From Kiritimatiellaeota bacterium B1221 (GTDB lineage Bacteria > Verrucomicrobiota > Kiritimatiellia > SS1-B-03-39 > UBA6053): DNA of 64,000 nt. The notes beneath the pieces were generated by a model, which saw nothing but the letters and a program-made list of their open reading frames with translations, did no database searches and was not told the DNA's origin. The number at the start of each line of letters is the position of its first letter. Position 1 is the stretch's first letter. Shown one piece after another: positions 63,376 through 64,000 of the stretch. Both the position numbers and the translations under genes were made by a program. The stretch is from NCBI GenBank assembly GCA_029269125.1, contig JARHXX010000001.1, positions 186,001-250,000 of the forward strand. The letters are read 5' to 3'.

Positions 63376-64000
63376 ATGATAGATACACGTTCCATTCATG
63401 TACAGCTCTTAGAGCAATGCCAGCAGGATCTCACAACCGGAAAATGGGCCCCCGGGGATCGTTTTCCTTCCGAACGGGAATTGGCTGGCCAGCACGGCAT
63501 CAGTCGCGCCACCGCTAATAAAGTATTGGCCCGTCTGATTAGTGAAGGGTGGCTGGAGCATCAACGGGGAATCGGTTGCTTTGTTACCGAACGCCCCACC
63601 TTGTTTGCTTCCCTACAACAACTCGAGAGTTTCACTGATTTTGCCCACAAACTGAAATCCACCCCTGTCACTGAAGTGCTGAGTTTTGAAAAACAATCCA
63701 CCGGTGACCCGATCATCCGCAAAATTCTGAACCTCCCCGCCCAAGAGCCCATGTGGTTCATGGAGAGAAGACGTTCATTGGATTCATTAAAGGTCATCTA
63801 CGAACAGCGTTGGCTTCCGACCTCCCTGTTTCCGGACCTCACCCAAGACATGCTTTGCGGATCTTTTTACAAATTGTGCCGCGATAAATTTAAGCTGGAA
63901 ATCGGTGGAGAGACCCTCAACATCCGCGTCTACACCAGCCGTCACAGCGAAATGGCCGATTGGAAAGAAGGCGCATTCGCTTTCACCGGTACCGGCAACT
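63376..64000 (+). CDS. GntR-family regulator with UTRA domain (partial)
   Basis: The frame is open from ATG 63376 to the window edge (208 codons, C-terminus missing). The N-terminal winged helix has IHVQLLEQCQQDLTTGKW, APGDRFPSERELAGQHGISR and ATANKVLARLISEGWLEHQRG, the HutC/FadR-type pattern. The following part, from VTEVLSF through DPIIRKILNLPAQEPMWFMERRR and VIYEQRWLPTSLFPDLT, is a UTRA-type effector domain (HutC subfamily). It probably senses a sugar or amino-sugar phosphate or an amino acid derivative. Its target genes presumably lie outside the window to the right. Confidence 0.88.
   Translation, partial: MIDTRSIHVQLLEQCQQDLTTGKWAPGDRFPSERELAGQHGISRATANKVLARLISEGWLEHQRGIGCFVTERPTLFASLQQLESFTDFAHKLKSTPVTEVLSFEKQSTGDPIIRKILNLPAQEPMWFMERRRSLDSLKVIYEQRWLPTSLFPDLTQDMLCGSFYKLCRDKFKLEIGGETLNIRVYTSRHSEMADWKEGAFAFTGTGN

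Overview
The window is about 64 kb of bacterial chromosome, GC a little above 50%, densely coding on both strands, with no tRNA, rRNA, CRISPR array, IS element or phage gene that I could support. The contents fit a Gram-negative bacterium with lipopolysaccharide: an LpxC-family protein, an ADP-heptose-type GT9 transferase, an RND/TolC efflux set and lipoproteins. A PEP-CTERM protein with an exosortase fused to an EpsI domain, a PPi-type PEP carboxykinase candidate, a tagaturonate epimerase (UxaE), DUF2023 and a sugar-catabolic cluster together suggest Verrucomicrobiota or a close PVC relative. That placement is inference; no rRNA is present to settle it.

Layout. 0.1-4.1 kb: a hybrid histidine kinase and a YkgJ-type cysteine cluster protein (minus). 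4.2-5.8 kb: LpxC-like protein and TrmL (plus). 5.8-7.2 kb: a 650-nt gene-poor stretch and one secreted protein, bracketed by three copies of a small double-hairpin repeat. 7.2-10.1 kb (minus): SRP RNA, dnaX with an A10 slippery run, ybaB, recR. 10.2-13.2 kb (minus): RsbU-like phosphatase, STAS protein, PD-(D/E)XK nuclease. 13.3-16.8 kb: pheST. 16.8-21 kb (minus): TPR protein and exosortase. 21-27.9 kb: glycosyltransferase, M48 protease, glycoside hydrolase, GNAT and small unknowns. 28.1-34.8 kb: an AraC regulator divergent from a catabolic cluster (two Gfo/Idh/MocA oxidoreductases, a TIM-barrel isomerase, GH31). 35-42 kb: M42 peptidase, PcnB, FabB, GT9, ArgF-like, zinc ribbon, IF-1. 42-46.9 kb: PPi-PEPCK candidate plus UxaE. 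47-50 kb: a secreted MORN-like protein broken by an in-frame TGA, an NtrC-type regulator, a lipoprotein. 50.3-52.9 kb: grpE-dnaJ-rsmE. 53-56.6 kb: PEP-CTERM protein, DUF2023, ferredoxin, Na/Pi transporter. 56.7-63.1 kb: MarR-RND-TolC operon. A GntR/UTRA regulator runs off the right end.

How the genes work together. The exosortase and TPR protein probably process PEP-CTERM proteins such as the one at 53.2 kb, whose upstream region carries a candidate sigma-54 promoter. UxaE and the PEPCK candidate form a tight operon that would link uronate use to C3/C4 metabolism. The cluster at 29-34.8 kb looks like glycoside capture followed by oxidation and isomerisation. The most unusual items are the dnaX frameshift with reversed logic and its abutting SRP RNA, the PPi-PEPCK candidate, the in-frame stop at 48375, the heptamer arrays, and hairpin repeats that supply stop codons to two genes.
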